Below, piece by piece: positions 10,601 through 25,600 of a DNA stretch of 64,000 nucleotides. A program made the translations under genes and the position numbers. The DNA is from Ovis canadensis (Eukaryota; Chordata; Mammalia; Artiodactyla; Bovidae), in assembly GCF_042477335.2 (NCBI RefSeq), contig NC_091246.1:209001501-209065500 (forward strand). The letters are read 5' to 3'. The notes below the pieces were generated by a model. That model made no database searches and was not told the origin of the DNA. It saw nothing but the letters and a program-made list of their open reading frames with translations. Each line of letters starts with the position of its first letter. Within the stretch, counting starts at the first letter, position 1.

Positions 10601-13600
10601 GAGTTTTAAGGAAAGACTTGAACTCACAGTTCCCAAGATGCAGTATTGTACTTTTCAGAGTCTAAATGGAAGAATCTGGCATTTTACCTTTTAAGGCCCA
10701 TTTGTTGTTAGAGCCTTATGAGAAGTGCAAGGCATTTAACACTGAAGATCTCACAGTATATTGTTCATATATTTGTTCAGATCTGGCTCTAAAAAGACAG
10801 CAATGGCTTTCTTTTTTCAGATAGTTCTAAAATCCTTTTTGACAGTGAATCCAGCAAACTCAGCTTTGTGTGTATATGTGCTAAGTCGCTTCAGTCGTGT
10901 CTGACTCTTCATGACCCCAAGGACTGTAGCTGGCCAGGCTCTTCTGTCCATGGGATTTTCCAGGCAAGAATACTGGAGTGGGTTGCCATTTCCTCCTCCA
11001 GGGGATCTTCCTGACCCATGGATTGAACCCGTGTCTCCTGCAGCTCCTGAACTGCAGGCAGATTCTTTACTGCTGAGCCACTGGGGAAGCTCTAACTCAG
11101 CTTTAGTTCTCTTGTTTTTCAATGGTTTGGGGAAAATTATCATAGATTCCATTTTATTGAGAATGTATCATTTTAGCAATATATTTGTAAGAGGCTAATT
11201 CCACAGGAAAAATGAAAAAGCTTACCTCTTTTGTCTTTCTAAGCTCCTCTAATTGCAAGGTATCCCTTTCATGTTGTTTTAAGAGCTCCTAAAAAGAATT
11301 TTATTTAGAAAAGGTCAGCACCTGGGGTTCTGGCACTTCTTTCAGAAAATTAAGAAAGCCAGAATAGGATTCAGGAATGCAATATTCACCAAAGCTCAGA
11401 TGTTGCTTTAATAAAGCATACATTATAAAGTAGTGACATGACATGTTGAAGTTAAATGATGAAAATCTTACTCAGACTCAACCTTAGTGTATCAGGAAAT
11501 ATTAAAAGCAATCATGTTTTCATTAAAGAGTATTCTTTTGTTAGGGTACAGATTTAATACTGTTAAATATCCAATTCTTCACAGACCGAGCTTTATATTC
11601 ATTGCAATCCCACTTAGAATACCACTAGGCTTTCTTGACAAGATAATTATAAAATTTATATAGAAATTCAAAGGCTGAAGAAGAACCAAAATAACCTTGA
11701 AAAGCAAGAACAAAGTTGGAAGATTTTTTTCTCCCTGATTTCAAGCTACAGAAATTAAGACATTGTTTTGTTGGCCTAAATATAGACAGATAGTTGAATG
11801 GAACAGACTGGAGAGTTTGCTCTCTACCCCCTCATATACAACAAAGACAGCAAGGTAACTTAGTGGAGAAAGGGACATTTTTTTTCAACAAATCATTCTG
11901 AAACAATGAATATAAATATGGAAAAAATGACCTAAGACCTTTAATATAAAAAATTATTCAAAATAGATCACAGAATCATAAATGCTAAACTTGTGAAACT
12001 TTCTAAAAACTAGAATATCTTCATGTTCTTGAAATAGGCAACAGTTTCACAGAGGACACAAAAAGCTATTACCATATGAGGAAAAAGTTGATAACCAACT
12101 TTTCATCAAAAGTAAAACTTTTGCACGTGGAGAGACAATGTGAGCAAAATGAAAAGGCAAACCACAGAATTCACAGCATGTATATCTGACAAAGAACCGT
12201 ATTCACAGTATAAAAAGTACTCCTACATACCAATGATAAAGAGGTAAATAACGCAATTTCTTTTTAACTGGCAAAAAACTTGAACCAAACTTCACAAAAG
12301 AAGACATATAAATGGTCCAATAAGCATATGAAAATTTGCCTGACATAAGTCATCAGGGAAACTAAAATAATAATGAAATAGCACTTTATACCTATTGCTG
12401 AGCTGTGCTGTGCTCAGAGGCTTCTGTCATGTCCAACTCGTTGTAATCTGATGGACTGTAGCCTACCAGGCTCCTCTGGCCATGGGATTCTCCAGGCAAG
12501 AATGCTGGAGTGGGTTTCCATGCCCTTTTCAAGGGTCATACCCATTGAAATAGCCAAAATTAAAAGATTGGCAATACTTAGAAAGTCCCTGGCAGTCCAG
12601 TGGTTAGGACTTCACACTCACTAAGGGTCTGAGGGCCTGGGTTCAATGCTTGGTCAGGGAACAAAGATGCATTGTGCAACCAAAAGACAAAGTTTAAAAA
12701 AAAGCTTCTTAAGGAAGACATTAGTAATATTAATTGTTGTTGATGATATAGAATAACTGGAATTTTCATATAGATGAGATGCAAGAGAAAAATGGCATAA
12801 CTTCTGTGGAAAATATCTTAGTACTTTGTTATAAATCCCTATCTTAGAGTCCAGTAATAACACATCTAGGTATATACTCATGAGAAAGGAGAGTGTAAGT
12901 CTACAAAAATAGTTACACATGGTATTTATAGAAGCTTTGTTTGTAAAAATCAAAAAATAGAACCAATCAAAATCTCCAAAAACAGGAAAATGGTGAACAC
13001 ATTGTGTTATATTCCTACAAAGAAATACTACTGCGCAATAAAAGGAAAATACTGATACGAACAATGAATGAATAAATTTCACAGAAATAATTGAGGGGAA
13101 AGAAGCTACACAACAAAGCACATATACTGTATGATTCTGTTTATATGAAGTTTAAAAACAGGTGAAATTAATCTATACTTGTTTCTCCTGTTCACTTGCT
13201 CCTTGGAAGAAAAGCTGTGACCAACCCAGACAGCATATTAAAAAGCAGAGACGTTACTTTGCTGACAAAGGCCCTTCTAGTGAAAGTTGTGGTTTTTCCA
13301 GTAGTCATGTATGGATGTGAGAGTTGGACCATAAAGAAAGCTGAGTGCCGAAGAATTGATGCTTTTGAACTGTGGTATTAAAGACTCTTGAGAGTCCATT
13401 GGACTGCAAGGAGCCATACCAGTCAATTGTAAAGGAAATCAGTCCTAAATATTCATTGAAGGACTGATGCTGAAGCTGAAACTCCAATACTTTGGCCACC
13501 TGATGCAAAGAACTGACTCCTTAGAAAAGACCCTGATGCTGGGAAAGATTGGAGGCGGGAATAGAAGGGGGTGATAGAGAATGAGATGGTTGAATGGCAT

Positions 13601-16600
13601 CACCACCTCGATAGTCATGAGTTTGAGAAAGCTCCAGGAGTTGGTGATGGACAGGGAAGTATGGTGTACTGTAGTCCACGGGGTTGCAAAGAGCTGGACA
13701 TGACAGCAATTGAATTAGACTAAATGAAATTTATAGTTATATGAATAAAAAGAGTGGTTGTCTTGGGGCAGGTTTTGAAGTAGATAGGGGTTAGCAGCAA
13801 AGGGGCACAGGCATGCTTTCTGGGCTGATGAAATGTCGTAGGTCTTGATTTGGATGTTGGTTACATGGGGCTTTCCTGGTGGCTCAGATGGTAAAGAATC
13901 TGCCTGCAATGCAGGAGACCTGGATTCCATCCTTGGGTTGGGAAGATCCCCTGGAGAAGGGAGTGGTTACCCCCTCCAGTAGTCTTGCCTGGAGAATTCC
14001 ATGGTCAGAGGAGCCTGGTGGACTACAGTCCATGGGGTCGCAAAGAGTTGAACACGACTGAGCAACTAACACTCGACTTCACTACATGGATGAACACGTT
14101 TGTCAAAACTCATGAAACATGAGTTGTACATGTCCAAACTTGCTCAGTTTAGTTTGCAAACTGCCATTTCCCTTCAGTTACAGTCAAGGATGAGAAGATC
14201 ATTCAGAATCTGACATTTTGGCAAATAGGGAACTTTGGCAAATAGGGCTTTGTATATGTTTTATCATTCTATTATTTCTTATAAATTACGATTTTCATTC
14301 CAATAAGCCTGTGGTAAGACTCTCTAGATAAAGAACCACATAATGACAGTCTGCTTGCAGAAGTTTCCAGGGAAGCTGGAAAAGTAGGACCATACCCACC
14401 AAAAACAAAGAGTTTGCCTCATTACAGAGGCACCCCTGGGAACTGGACATCCCACCCAGACTGCACATTCAACCACTGATGTGTTTGCACTGAGTTACCT
14501 CCTTCTCCTGACTGAAGTTCTCAAAGATAGCTGTGTAGGACTCATTTATTTTCTTCCTTTCTTCTTCTGATTCTAACTCAAACTTTCTGGTTATCCTATG
14601 TTCTGTGGAGATGAGGAAATGACATATATGCGTAAATGTGGGAAAAATAGACACACCAAGAAAACCAGAATATCTGAAGACAGTAGAAATTCCAGACTGG
14701 GTCAAACTCAAGGTCCTTTCAGCCTGGTGTTGAACCTCTGACGTTCACCTGGAGACGCCTGAGAATGAGGTGAAAGCGGCGATGGTTCTCCATCACATCA
14801 GCCGCATGGGATTCACTTCGAGTGCATGCATGTGTTCTAAGTTGCTTCAGTTATGTCTGACTCTTTGTGACTCTATGGACTGTAGTCTGCCAAATTCCTC
14901 TGTCCATGGGATTCTCCAGGCAAGAATAGAATACTGGAGTGGGTTGCCATGCCCTCTTCTAGGGGATCTTCCCCACCCAGGGATCAAACCTGTGTCTTAC
15001 GTCTCCTCCATTAGCAGGTGGGTTCTTTACCCTTAGCGCCACTTGGGAAGCCCCTTATTTCTAATACCTCTGGTTCTTCTTGTGTAGCTTATTTTGGATC
15101 CATTACTTATTATTTTGTCCGTTGCCTCTGCTGAAATAATCACTATGTTTTCTTGGATACTCGAATCCTAAAATACAGCTCTTGGCTAACATGACTTTTC
15201 CAGCAATAAAATGTATTCTGTACTTAGCCCTGAGGCAGAGCTAGGCTTAAATCATTTTGAGGGGCTGGGAGAGCTGCCAATAGAACTGTAATACTAAACA
15301 GGATGATGGACAGGTGAAAGTCTCACACAAATCTCTTCTTCAGCATCGTGGTATTGGGGTTGGGTAGGGAGGCAAACCCTGGGATCACAAGATAAGCCTG
15401 GACTGAGGTACACTGTGAGCAGCTAACATCTGGTCTTCCAAAACCGGTTGTAGCATCTTAGCATAGACTTTGACAACATGGTATCATTGTAGTATGAGTA
15501 GCTGGGAGTCTGGGCAACGACCTGGGCTGCTGCTGCGGCTAAGGCACTTCAGTCCTGTCCGACTCTGTGTGACCCCATAGACGGCAGCCCACCAGGCTCC
15601 CCCATCCCTGGGATTCTCCAGGCAAGAACACTGGAGTGGGTTGCCATTTCCTTCTCCCATGCATGAAAGTGAAAAGTGAGTGAAGTTGCTTAGTTGTGTC
15701 CGACTCCTAGCGACCCCATGGACTGCAGCCTACCAGACTCCTCCGTCCATGGGATTTTCCAGGCAACAGTACTGGAGTGGGTTGCCAGTGCCTTCTCCAA
15801 TGACCTGGGCTACACCAAGATTCCAGGAAAGCCTCAAGCAGGAGCAGTCCCCATGCCCCATTCCCCAGCCTTGACTCCAGGATCTTCATGCTATCTCCTG
15901 GTTATCCAGGGAGGGAAGGGACTTGAGGATGAGCTTTCCCAGGGAGTATTTGCATTTAATGAGCAGTTTGTTAAAGTCATGGACTTCCCTGGTGGCTCAG
16001 ACGGTAAAGCATCTGTCTACAATACGGTAGACCCAGGTTCCATCCCTGGGTCGGGAAGATCTGCTGGAGAAGGAAATGGCAATCCAGTCCAGTACTATTG
16101 CCTGGAAAATCCCATGGACAGAGGAGCCTGGTAGGCTACAGTCCACGGGGTCACAAAGAGTCGGACATGACTGAATGACTTCACTTTCCTTTCCTTTGTT
16201 AAAGTCAGCTAAGTTGGGCTAGGATGTGGAATAAGTTTATAGAGGCCCCACTTCTGCCTCAACTAGTCCTCTAGGTCAGAAAGCAGAATCTTCAGAGATT
16301 TCCCTCTCCTTTTTCCACTTATGAAAAAGCTCAACAGAAAATTAACAAAGAAACACAAACTTTAAATGATACATTAGATCAGTTAGACCTAATTGATATC
16401 TATAGGACATTTCACCCGAAACAATGAATTTCACCTTTTTTTCAAGTGCTCATGGAACCTTCTCCAGGATAGATCACATCCTGGGCCATAAATCTAAACT
16501 TGATAAATTAAAAAAAATCAAAATCATTCCAAGCATCTTTTCTGACCATAATGCATTAAGATTAGATCTCAATTACAGGAGAAAAACTATTAAAAATTCC

Positions 16601-19600
16601 AACATATGGAGGTTGAACAACACACTTCTGAATAACCAACAAATCACAGAAGAAATCAAAAAAGAAATCAAAATATGCATAGAAACGAATGAAAATGAAA
16701 ACACAACAACCCAAAACCTGTGGGACACTATAAAAGCAGTGCTAAGAGGAAAGTTCATAGCAATACAGGCATACCTCAAGAAACAAGAAAAAAGTCAAAT
16801 AAATAACCTAACTCTACACCTAAAGCAAGTAGAAAAGGAAGAGTTGGAGAACCCCAGAGTTAGTAGAAGGAAAGAAATCTTAAAAATTAGGGCAGAAATA
16901 AATGCAAAAGAAACAAAAGAGACCATAGCAAAAATCAACAAAGCCAAAAGCTGGTTCTTTGAAAGGATAAATAAAATTGACAAACCATTAGCCAGACTCA
17001 TCAAGAAGCAAAGAGAGAAAAATCAAATCAATAAAATTAGAAATGAAAATGGAGAGATCACAACAGACAACACAGAAATACAAAGGATCATAAGAGACTA
17101 CTATCACCAGTTGTATGCCAATAAAATGGACAACGTGGTAGAAATGGACAAATTCTTAGAAAAGTACAATTTTCCAAAACTGAACCAGGAAGAAATAGAA
17201 AATCTTAACAGATCCATCACAAGCACGGAAATTGAAACTGTAATCAGAAATCTTCCAGTAAACAAAAGCCCAGGTCCAGACGGCTTCACAGCTGAATTCT
17301 ACCAAAAATTTCGAGAAGAGCTAACACCTATCCTCCTCAAACTCTTCCAGAAAATTGCAGAGGAAGGTAAACTTCCAAACTCATTCTATGAGGCCACCAT
17401 CACCCTAACACCAAAACCTGACAAAGATGTCACAAAAAAAGAAAACTACAGGCCAATATCACTGATGAACATAGATGCAAAAATCCTCAACAAAATTCTA
17501 GCAATCAGAATCCAACAACACATTAAAAAGATCATACACCATGACCAAGTGGGCTTTATCCCAGGGATGCAAGGATTCTTCAATATCCGTAAATCAATCA
17601 ATGTAATTCACCACATTAACAAATTGAAAAATAAAAACCATATGATTATCTCAATAGATGCAGAGAAGGCCTTTGACAAAATTCAACATCCATTTATGAT
17701 AAAAACTCTCCAGAAAGCAGGAATAGAAGGAACATACCTCAACATAATAAAAGCTATCTATGACAAACCCACAGCAAACATTATCCTCAATGGTGAAAAA
17801 TTGAAAGCATTTCCCCTAAAGTCAGGAACAAGACAAGGGTGTCCACTTTCACTGCTACTATTCAACATAGTTCTGGAAGTTTTGGCCACAGCAATCAGAG
17901 CAGAAAAAGAAATAAAAGGAATCCAAATTGGAAAAGAAGAAGTAAAACTCTCACTGTTTGCAGATGACATGATCCTCTACATGGAAAACCCTAAAGACTC
18001 CACCAGAAAATTACTAGAGCTAACAATGAATATAGTAAAGTTTTAGGATATAAAATCAACACACAGAAATCCCTTGCATTCCTATACACGAATAATGAGA
18101 AAGTAGAAAAAGAAATTAAGGAAACAATTCCATTCACCATTGCAACAAAAAGAATAAAATACTTAGGAATATATCTACCTAAAGAAACTAAAGACCTATA
18201 TATAGAAAACTATAAAACACTGATGAAAGAAATCAAAGAGGACACTAATAGATGGAGAAATATACCATGTTCATGGATCGGAAGAATCAATATAGTGAAA
18301 ATGAGTATACTACCCAAAGCAATTTACAAATTCAATGCAATCCCTATCAAGCTACCAGCCACATTTTTCACAGAACTAGAACAAATAATTTCAAGATTTG
18401 TATGGAAATACAAAACACCTCGAATTGCCAAAGCAATCTTGAGAAAGAAGAATGGAACTGGAGGAATCAACTTGCCTGACTTCAGGCTCTACTACAAAGC
18501 CACAGTCATCAAGACAGTATGGTACTGGCACAAAGACAGACATATAGATCAATGGAACAAAATAGAAAGCCCAGAGATAAATCCACACACATATGGACAC
18601 CTTATCTTTGACAAAGGAGGCAAGAATATACAATGGAGTAAAGACAATCTCTTTAACAAGTGGTGCTGGGAAAACTGGTCAACCACTTGTAAAAGAATGA
18701 AACTAGATCACTTTCTAACACCGCACACAAAAATAAACTCAAAATGGATTAAAGATCTAAATGTAAGATCGAAACTATAAAACTCCTAGAGGAGAACATA
18801 GGCAAAACACTCTCCGACATAAATCACAGCAGGATCCTCTATGATCCACCTCCCAGAATTCTGGAAATAAAAGCAAAAATAAACAAATGGGATCTAATTA
18901 AAATTAAAAGCTTCTGCACAACAAAGGAAAATATAAGCAAGGTGAAAAGACAGCCTTCTGAATGGGAGAAAATAATAGCAAATGAAGCAACTGACAAACA
19001 ACTAATCTCAAAAATATACAAGCAACTTATGCAGCTCAATTCCAGAAAAATAAACGACCCAATCAAAAAATGGGCCAAAGAACTAAATAGACATTTCTCC
19101 AAAGAAGACATACGGATGGCTAACAAACACATGAGAAGATGCTCAACGTCACTCATTATTAGAGAAATGCAAATCAAAACCACAATGAGGTACCACTTCA
19201 CACCAGTCAGAATGGCTGTGATCCAAAAATCTGCAAGCAATAAATGCTGGAGAGGGTGTGGAGAAAAGGGAACCCTCCTACACTGTTGGTGGGAATGCAA
19301 ACTAGTACAGCCACTATGGAGAACAGTGTGGAGATTCCTTTAAAAATTGCAAATAGAACTACCTTATGACCCAGCAATCCCACTGCTGGGCATACACACC
19401 GAGGAAACCAGAATTGAAAGAGACACATGTACCCCAATGCTCATCGCAGCACTGTTTATAATAGCCAGGACATGGAAACAACCTAGATGTCCATCAGCAG
19501 ATGAATGGATAAGAAAGCTGTGGTACATATACACAATGGAGTATTACTCAGCTGTAAAAAATAATTCATTTGAATCAGTTCTGATGAGATGGATGAAACT

Positions 19601-22600
19601 GGAGCCAATTATACAGAGTGAAGTAAGCCAGAAAGAAAAACACCAATACAGTATACTAACACATATATATGGAATTTAGGAAGATGGCAATGACGACCCT
19701 GTATGCAAGACAGGGAAAGAGACACAGATGTGTATAACGGACTTTTGGACTCAGAGGGAGAGGGAGAGGGTGGGATGATTTGGGAGAATGACATTCTAAC
19801 ATGTATATTATCATGTAAGAATTGAATTGCCAGTCTATGTCTGACGCAGGATGCAGCATGCTTGGGGCTGGTGCATGGGGATGACCCAGAGAGATGTTAT
19901 GGGGAGGGAGGTGGGAGGGGGGGTCATGTTTGGGAACACATGTAAGAATTAAAGATATTAAAATTTAAAAAATAAAAAAAAATTTAAAAAAAAAAAGAAA
20001 AAGCTCAGTGCAGGTAGGAGAGTCTCCTATAGGGCAATCTGTGTGATCCAGGCTCTGTGCTAAGTGTTGGAAATGTTAAGAATACATAGCAATATATGAA
20101 TATATCAAATCAACACGCTGTGCACTTTATCTCAAAAAAAAAAACAAAAAACCTCAATTGAAAAATACATCAAACATGGCTTCCTTTGGAGGGGACATGG
20201 CAGTATAGAGACTCTCCATGTAATGGATCATGTTGCCCCTCTCCCAGAAAGTACTGGAAACTAATTCAAGAGCCTTTTTTTTTTTTTCTGGAACGTCGGA
20301 CAAGTCTGCAATCCTACAGATGTCCCCAAGCTCAGTCCAGCTCGTGATTGCCAAACTTGCAACCAGACAGTTCTGGATGGTACAGTTTAGCCCCTCGGGT
20401 GGTTAAACGCCCTAAAAGACTCCATCCTGTTGCACTTTCTTGAAATCTCCACACTTTCCATTCAGGAGTCCAGCCCTGCAGCACATCATCTTTCAAGACA
20501 CCAAGGCCACCTTTCTCGAGTTGAGATCAACATTAATGCCAGTTTCTTTGGGCACCTGTCATCAAAAGCCCAAAGTTTCTGAACTCACTTTGCTGTAACA
20601 GTATCCTCTCCCGCTCCAGCTTCTCATCCTTCTCCCACTCTGCCTTCTTCTTTGACCACTTGTCCTCCATTTCATCATAAATGCTGTCCTGTTGGGGGGA
20701 CACAGGTACCATGAAGAAAAGCATCCTGAAAGGCTGCACCCCAGCCTGAGGCCCAGTACTGAGCTCTCTGCAGCTTCCCTCACCAGAGCCCCTGGCTGTG
20801 GGCCTCCATACATTAACTGGTGGGCGATGATTCCAGCCCTGGGACCCAAGACCCTAAAGATCTGTGTGGCGTTTACCCTGTTGGAATGGGGCTTCCTTTG
20901 AAGACAGGCAGTTGAGCACACTGCATGTGTTCATGTCAGCTCCCTCTGAATCATGAATTGCTCATTAATAGCACAGTAGGAAACAAGGGAAATGTCAATA
21001 TGCTAATTTTTAAAATCAGCTGTCCTTGTTTGCCTGGGACTGAGCTGTTTCCTGGGACTCCAGACTATCAAGGCTGAGAATTGGAAAGTCCCTGGCTACC
21101 TAGGACCCATAGTAGGGGCTTGCTGCCCCAGCCCTCCCCCATCCACTTCCCATTTCCTACTCTCTCATCCCCCTAGAATGGAATTGTACCCTAATTCTGG
21201 CTTCCTGGGCTCCCATCAAATTAGCTGATGAAATGGGCTATGTTCTGGGGTGCCCCCTGCTCCACTTGCTGAAGTTAGTGCAGAGTGATACAGCCTTTTT
21301 GGATGGCAATTTGGTCAAATGTGTTGAAGACCTTTTAAATGTTTATTCCTTTTGACCCAGTGTTCTGCTAAAATTAAAGATCGTACAAAGTACAGATCTT
21401 AAAAAGTGGTTTTCTTTAGAGTGGCGATAGTTCTTTTGGCTGTTGCTGTTGTTAATTTTTGAATTTCTTTAAAAAAAAAAAAAACAATGAGCAGGTATTA
21501 ATTTGGTCACGACAAACACATTCATCAATGGAGTCTTTTAGGGTCCCGAGGCCAAATCATCCTGCAAGCATGCCATAAAAGTCCGTAGGTTCACTTTTCT
21601 CCCTGGGTGCAGTGAGGGTCACTTAGGTTCAAGAAGACCAGGGATTTCAGGAAATTATTTTCTGGGCAAGCACTCTAGACTCATCTCAACATCATCAGCC
21701 AAGAAGGAGCCTTGCTTCTCTCTCATAATCCACCAAGGAGCTCTGAATCTCACCTGATATATATGAAACATATTCTTCAAATATTTATATTCTTTTCCCA
21801 TCTCCTCTGAGAACAAAAGGAAAAGAACAGAGTCGAGTCATCATTATTCCTCTGAAATACATTCAAATTCATGTGAGAGCCCTCCTACACACCATCCACA
21901 CCTTGAACTCATCCCATCAGTGGTGAAACCATGGTGCTGCCTCAGCAGTTGTACTGGAAGCTTATCAGAAATCAGATGCCTGGACCCCACCCTGAACCCA
22001 CTGAGTCAAGGTCTCAGAGACAAGGCTCAGTATCTGTTGATAATATGAAGTCAGATGATTCTGAGGCACCCTCAAATCTGAGAACTAATCCCTGGGGGCA
22101 AACCTACAACTGAGGGTAAAAGAGAAGCAAAACCTTCTGTCTTTTTAAAATAACATTCCTAGTGTATCCTGGTTTTGAAAACAATTATCTTTTATTTAAA
22201 ACAAAAATCTGTATGCGAGACAGCAAAAGAGACACAGATGTATAGAACAGTCTTTTGGACTCTGTGGGAGAGGGAGAGGGTGGGATGATTTGGGAAAATG
22301 GCATTGAAACATGTATAATATCATATATGAAACGAGTCACCAGTCCAGGTTCAATGCATGATACTGGATGCTTGGGGCTAGTGCACTGAGATGACCCAGA
22401 GGGATGGTACGGGGAGGGAGGAGGGAGGGGGGGTTCAGGATAGGGAACACGTGTATACCTGTGGCGGATTCATGTTGATGTATGGCAAAACCAATACAAT
22501 ATTGTAATTAACCTCCAACTAAAATAAATAAATTTATATTAAAAAAATAAATAAAAATAACATAGAAAAAAATCTTTTCTTTAGAAAATTGGAAAACTGG

Positions 22601-25600
22601 CAAGGTATTAATACTAATATCATCTTTAAAAAATATAACATAAAAAGGGAAGAATTTCTGCTTCTGCCTGTAGAGATTACTCTATAAACTCAGAATTCTG
22701 AATGATACACACTTTGCCCTTCCCAAGGGCAGCATAAACAATGGGATAAGTGGCCCACACAACCCTTATAGGTTATAAGGTCATACAAATCACAGTGTGC
22801 CTGTTAGCATTTGATGAAGCACCAAAATGATGGAACAGTATTATATTTGTAGAACTTTTAGATATATTTTTAAAAGTGCTTTCATATTCTTACTGCTGTG
22901 ATAAAGGCAGGTATTATTGTCCTCAATTCCCAGGTGGGGAAACTGAGACTCAAGGAGATGAAGGGACTTGTTCAAATCCCAAAACTTGGCTGCAGATACT
23001 TCTAACTTCTCAGGGTAGAGAGGTTGTTTGTTGACATGGTTTCCCTTTTTTCAGTTTCATTCTCAATCACTCCCTCTTCTTGGGCTTTAGAAGCAAACTT
23101 TGAAAGTCTACCCAGAGTGCAGCCATGGCCATGGGAATTCCTTTGCCCTCGACCTGCATGGTCAGCCTCTGCCCCCTTACCAGGGTCATCTCCCAAAACC
23201 TTACCTAGTTTGTCCTGGGCAGCCAACTTTTCTGCCTTCAAGGCTGCCTTGTAGTTTTTCTCCAACTCACTGAGTTGTGCTGCGTGAGCTTCCTCGAGCT
23301 CCCTGTGGGGCCCCAGGAGAAGACCACAGTCACCTGTGGAAGGTTTACCTGATCTCAGCTCCCCTCCTCATGCAGGCAGCTGGTGGGCAGGCAGTGGGGC
23401 CCTCACTTCCTGACACATTCTTCTGGCATCCATCCAGAAACGGTTGAGGAGACCTCTGTTTTCAACATCCACTATTTTGAATGGAGTCACTGGGGCCCAT
23501 AGACTACCCCCAACAACAGGGTCTTTGCTTATAGCAAAGAAACTGTGAGCTGATTAACACCCAGGATAATTTTAGAGCCTAAGTTCTTGCCAGGCTCCAT
23601 TCCAGGAGGCAGATGTTGGCACTGTTCAAGAAGGGCATTAAAACACAAGGTTGTAGGAGCTGTCAAGCCAAGAAAAGACCTGGAGGAACCTTAAATGCAT
23701 ACTGGTAAGTACAAGAAGTCAGTCTGAAAAGCCTACAGGCTGTATGATTCCAACTGTATGAAATTCTGGAAAAGTCACATCTATAGAAGTGGTCAAAAGA
23801 TCAGTGGTTTCTGGAGGTTAGTGGGGAGATAGCAATGAACAGGCAGAGCCCAGAGGATTTTTAGGGCAATGAAATTATTCTGTATGATACTGGAATGGTG
23901 GATACATGACACTAAACATGTATCAAAACCCATAGAATCTGAAGTATCAAAAGTGACTTCCCTGATGATCCAATGGTTGGGAATCTGCCTCCAAAGCAGG
24001 GGACACGGGTTCAATCCTTGGTCAGGGAACTAAGACCCCCCATGTTTTGGGGAAATCAAGGCCGAGTACAACTAGAGAGGCTCTTTCACTGCAACTGGAG
24101 AAAGCCCGCATGCAGCAATGAAAACCCAGCACAGCCAAAAGAAAAGAAAAGGAGTGAACCCTAACCTAAATGAAGACTTTGGGAGAGGCTCATTGATTGT
24201 AACAAATGCCCCATGGTGGTGGGGCAGGATGTCAATGATGACGAAGGCTGTGCAGGTGTGGGGCCAGGGGGTATGTGGAAATTTTCTGTACTTTATGTTT
24301 TACTGTGAATCTAAAAAATAGTCTATTAATAAAATATGTAAGTTAATTAATTAATTAAAAAAATTAAAAGCAAGTTTGCAACACCTATGAGGACTTTTCT
24401 CCAGCAGGACTAAGAAAGGGACTTTGTGGGTCTTCTCATTCACACAGACAACACATTTCCTTTCTCTTCCCCTTGGTTTGTCTCTGCAGCTCTGGCTCCT
24501 GCCCTCCCATACTTTCTTCCCATTTTGCCCAGCCTTGAGCTAGCAGCCAAGACGGTTTGAGGAGAGGAGAGGAAGAGGGGGGCAGGGAGAGACTGGGCTG
24601 AGAACAATAGTAGTTTACCATGGAAATCTCATAGAGAACTGAAAATTGTTTCTTCTTAGCAATCAACTGAAAGGGAGATTATAATCGAAATAACTGGATG
24701 ATAAAGCACAAAGTCAGGAATAACCTCTGTGCTATGTTTCAGTGGCCTCAGATCAAACCACCCTGCTCTCCAAAGACATGTCTCTCATCTCCCCCACCCC
24801 TTGCCACCCCATTGTCTGAAATCCCAGTGAACTGAAATCCTGCAAGGATACAGGAACCTTAGGACCTGCAGTATACAGGAACTTGTGCCAGAAAGCATAC
24901 CTCGTCTTGCTTTCAAAGTTCTTCTGCATCTCGGCACAGCGGAGATCCATTTCATTAGAGAGCTGGAAATGAGGCCAGGCCAGTATTAACACGACAGGAA
25001 TGAGGACCCCACTTCCACTTCAACTTGCAGCTTCTGAGAAGCCTTCCCATTCATGGGGTACCACTTACTCCCCTCGCCTCTCCTACATAGTTACTGAAGG
25101 AATGAAACAAGTCTTGCCTCTGTCATTTGGTATGAAACCAATTCATGATGTTGGTACATGGAAACCATTCCTTTCACTGTTTTGTTTTTTTTTTTTTTTC
25201 CCTTTGGCTGGATGTAATCTCTGTAAGGTCATGGCCTTTGGATTTGGGAATATGTAACTCAATTGAGCAATCATTTATTGTGCAAAAAGCTTGACCTGGA
25301 AACATCAAACAGGCCTAAGACTCAGGCCCTGTCTTCGATGAACTTAAAGACCATGTTAATAAGTCCTTGGCAGAATGACTGTGTTTCCAGAGGCAGGGAG
25401 TGCTCAGTTGCAGGTGACCCTCTGTTCTAACACATTGGGTCCTCTGGCTGGTATCTCAGGAGGAATGGACACTGCCAGCTGGGATAAGGGTTGGGGGGCC
25501 AGCACTTCTCCCCTTTGTGCAGTCACACAATGTGGGGTGTGACAGGAGGGATGTGAGAATCACAGTGTGAAGTCTCTTCATCGAAATAATCTAAATATGT

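Larger units (their letters stand above)
11590..13160 (+). mobile_element. Ancient L1 (ORF2 end and 3' region), interrupted
   Basis: Highly diverged, sense on the plus strand; matches the typical late ORF2 layout (CAATCCCACTTAGAATACC; CAAAAGAAGACATATAAATGG). Interrupted by SINEs at 12400-12537 and 12581-12700. L1-like 3' sequence may continue at 13720-13866 and 14090-14130, beyond a BovB and a SINE. Confidence 0.75.

Noticed and set aside
10720-10830. Minus-strand 72-nt phase 0-0 open stretch with TTTTAG acceptor and GTGAGA donor
   Set aside because: Cysteine-rich, unlike neighbours, not needed to join exon 12 to 13, and the acceptor lies in ordinary T-rich sequence.
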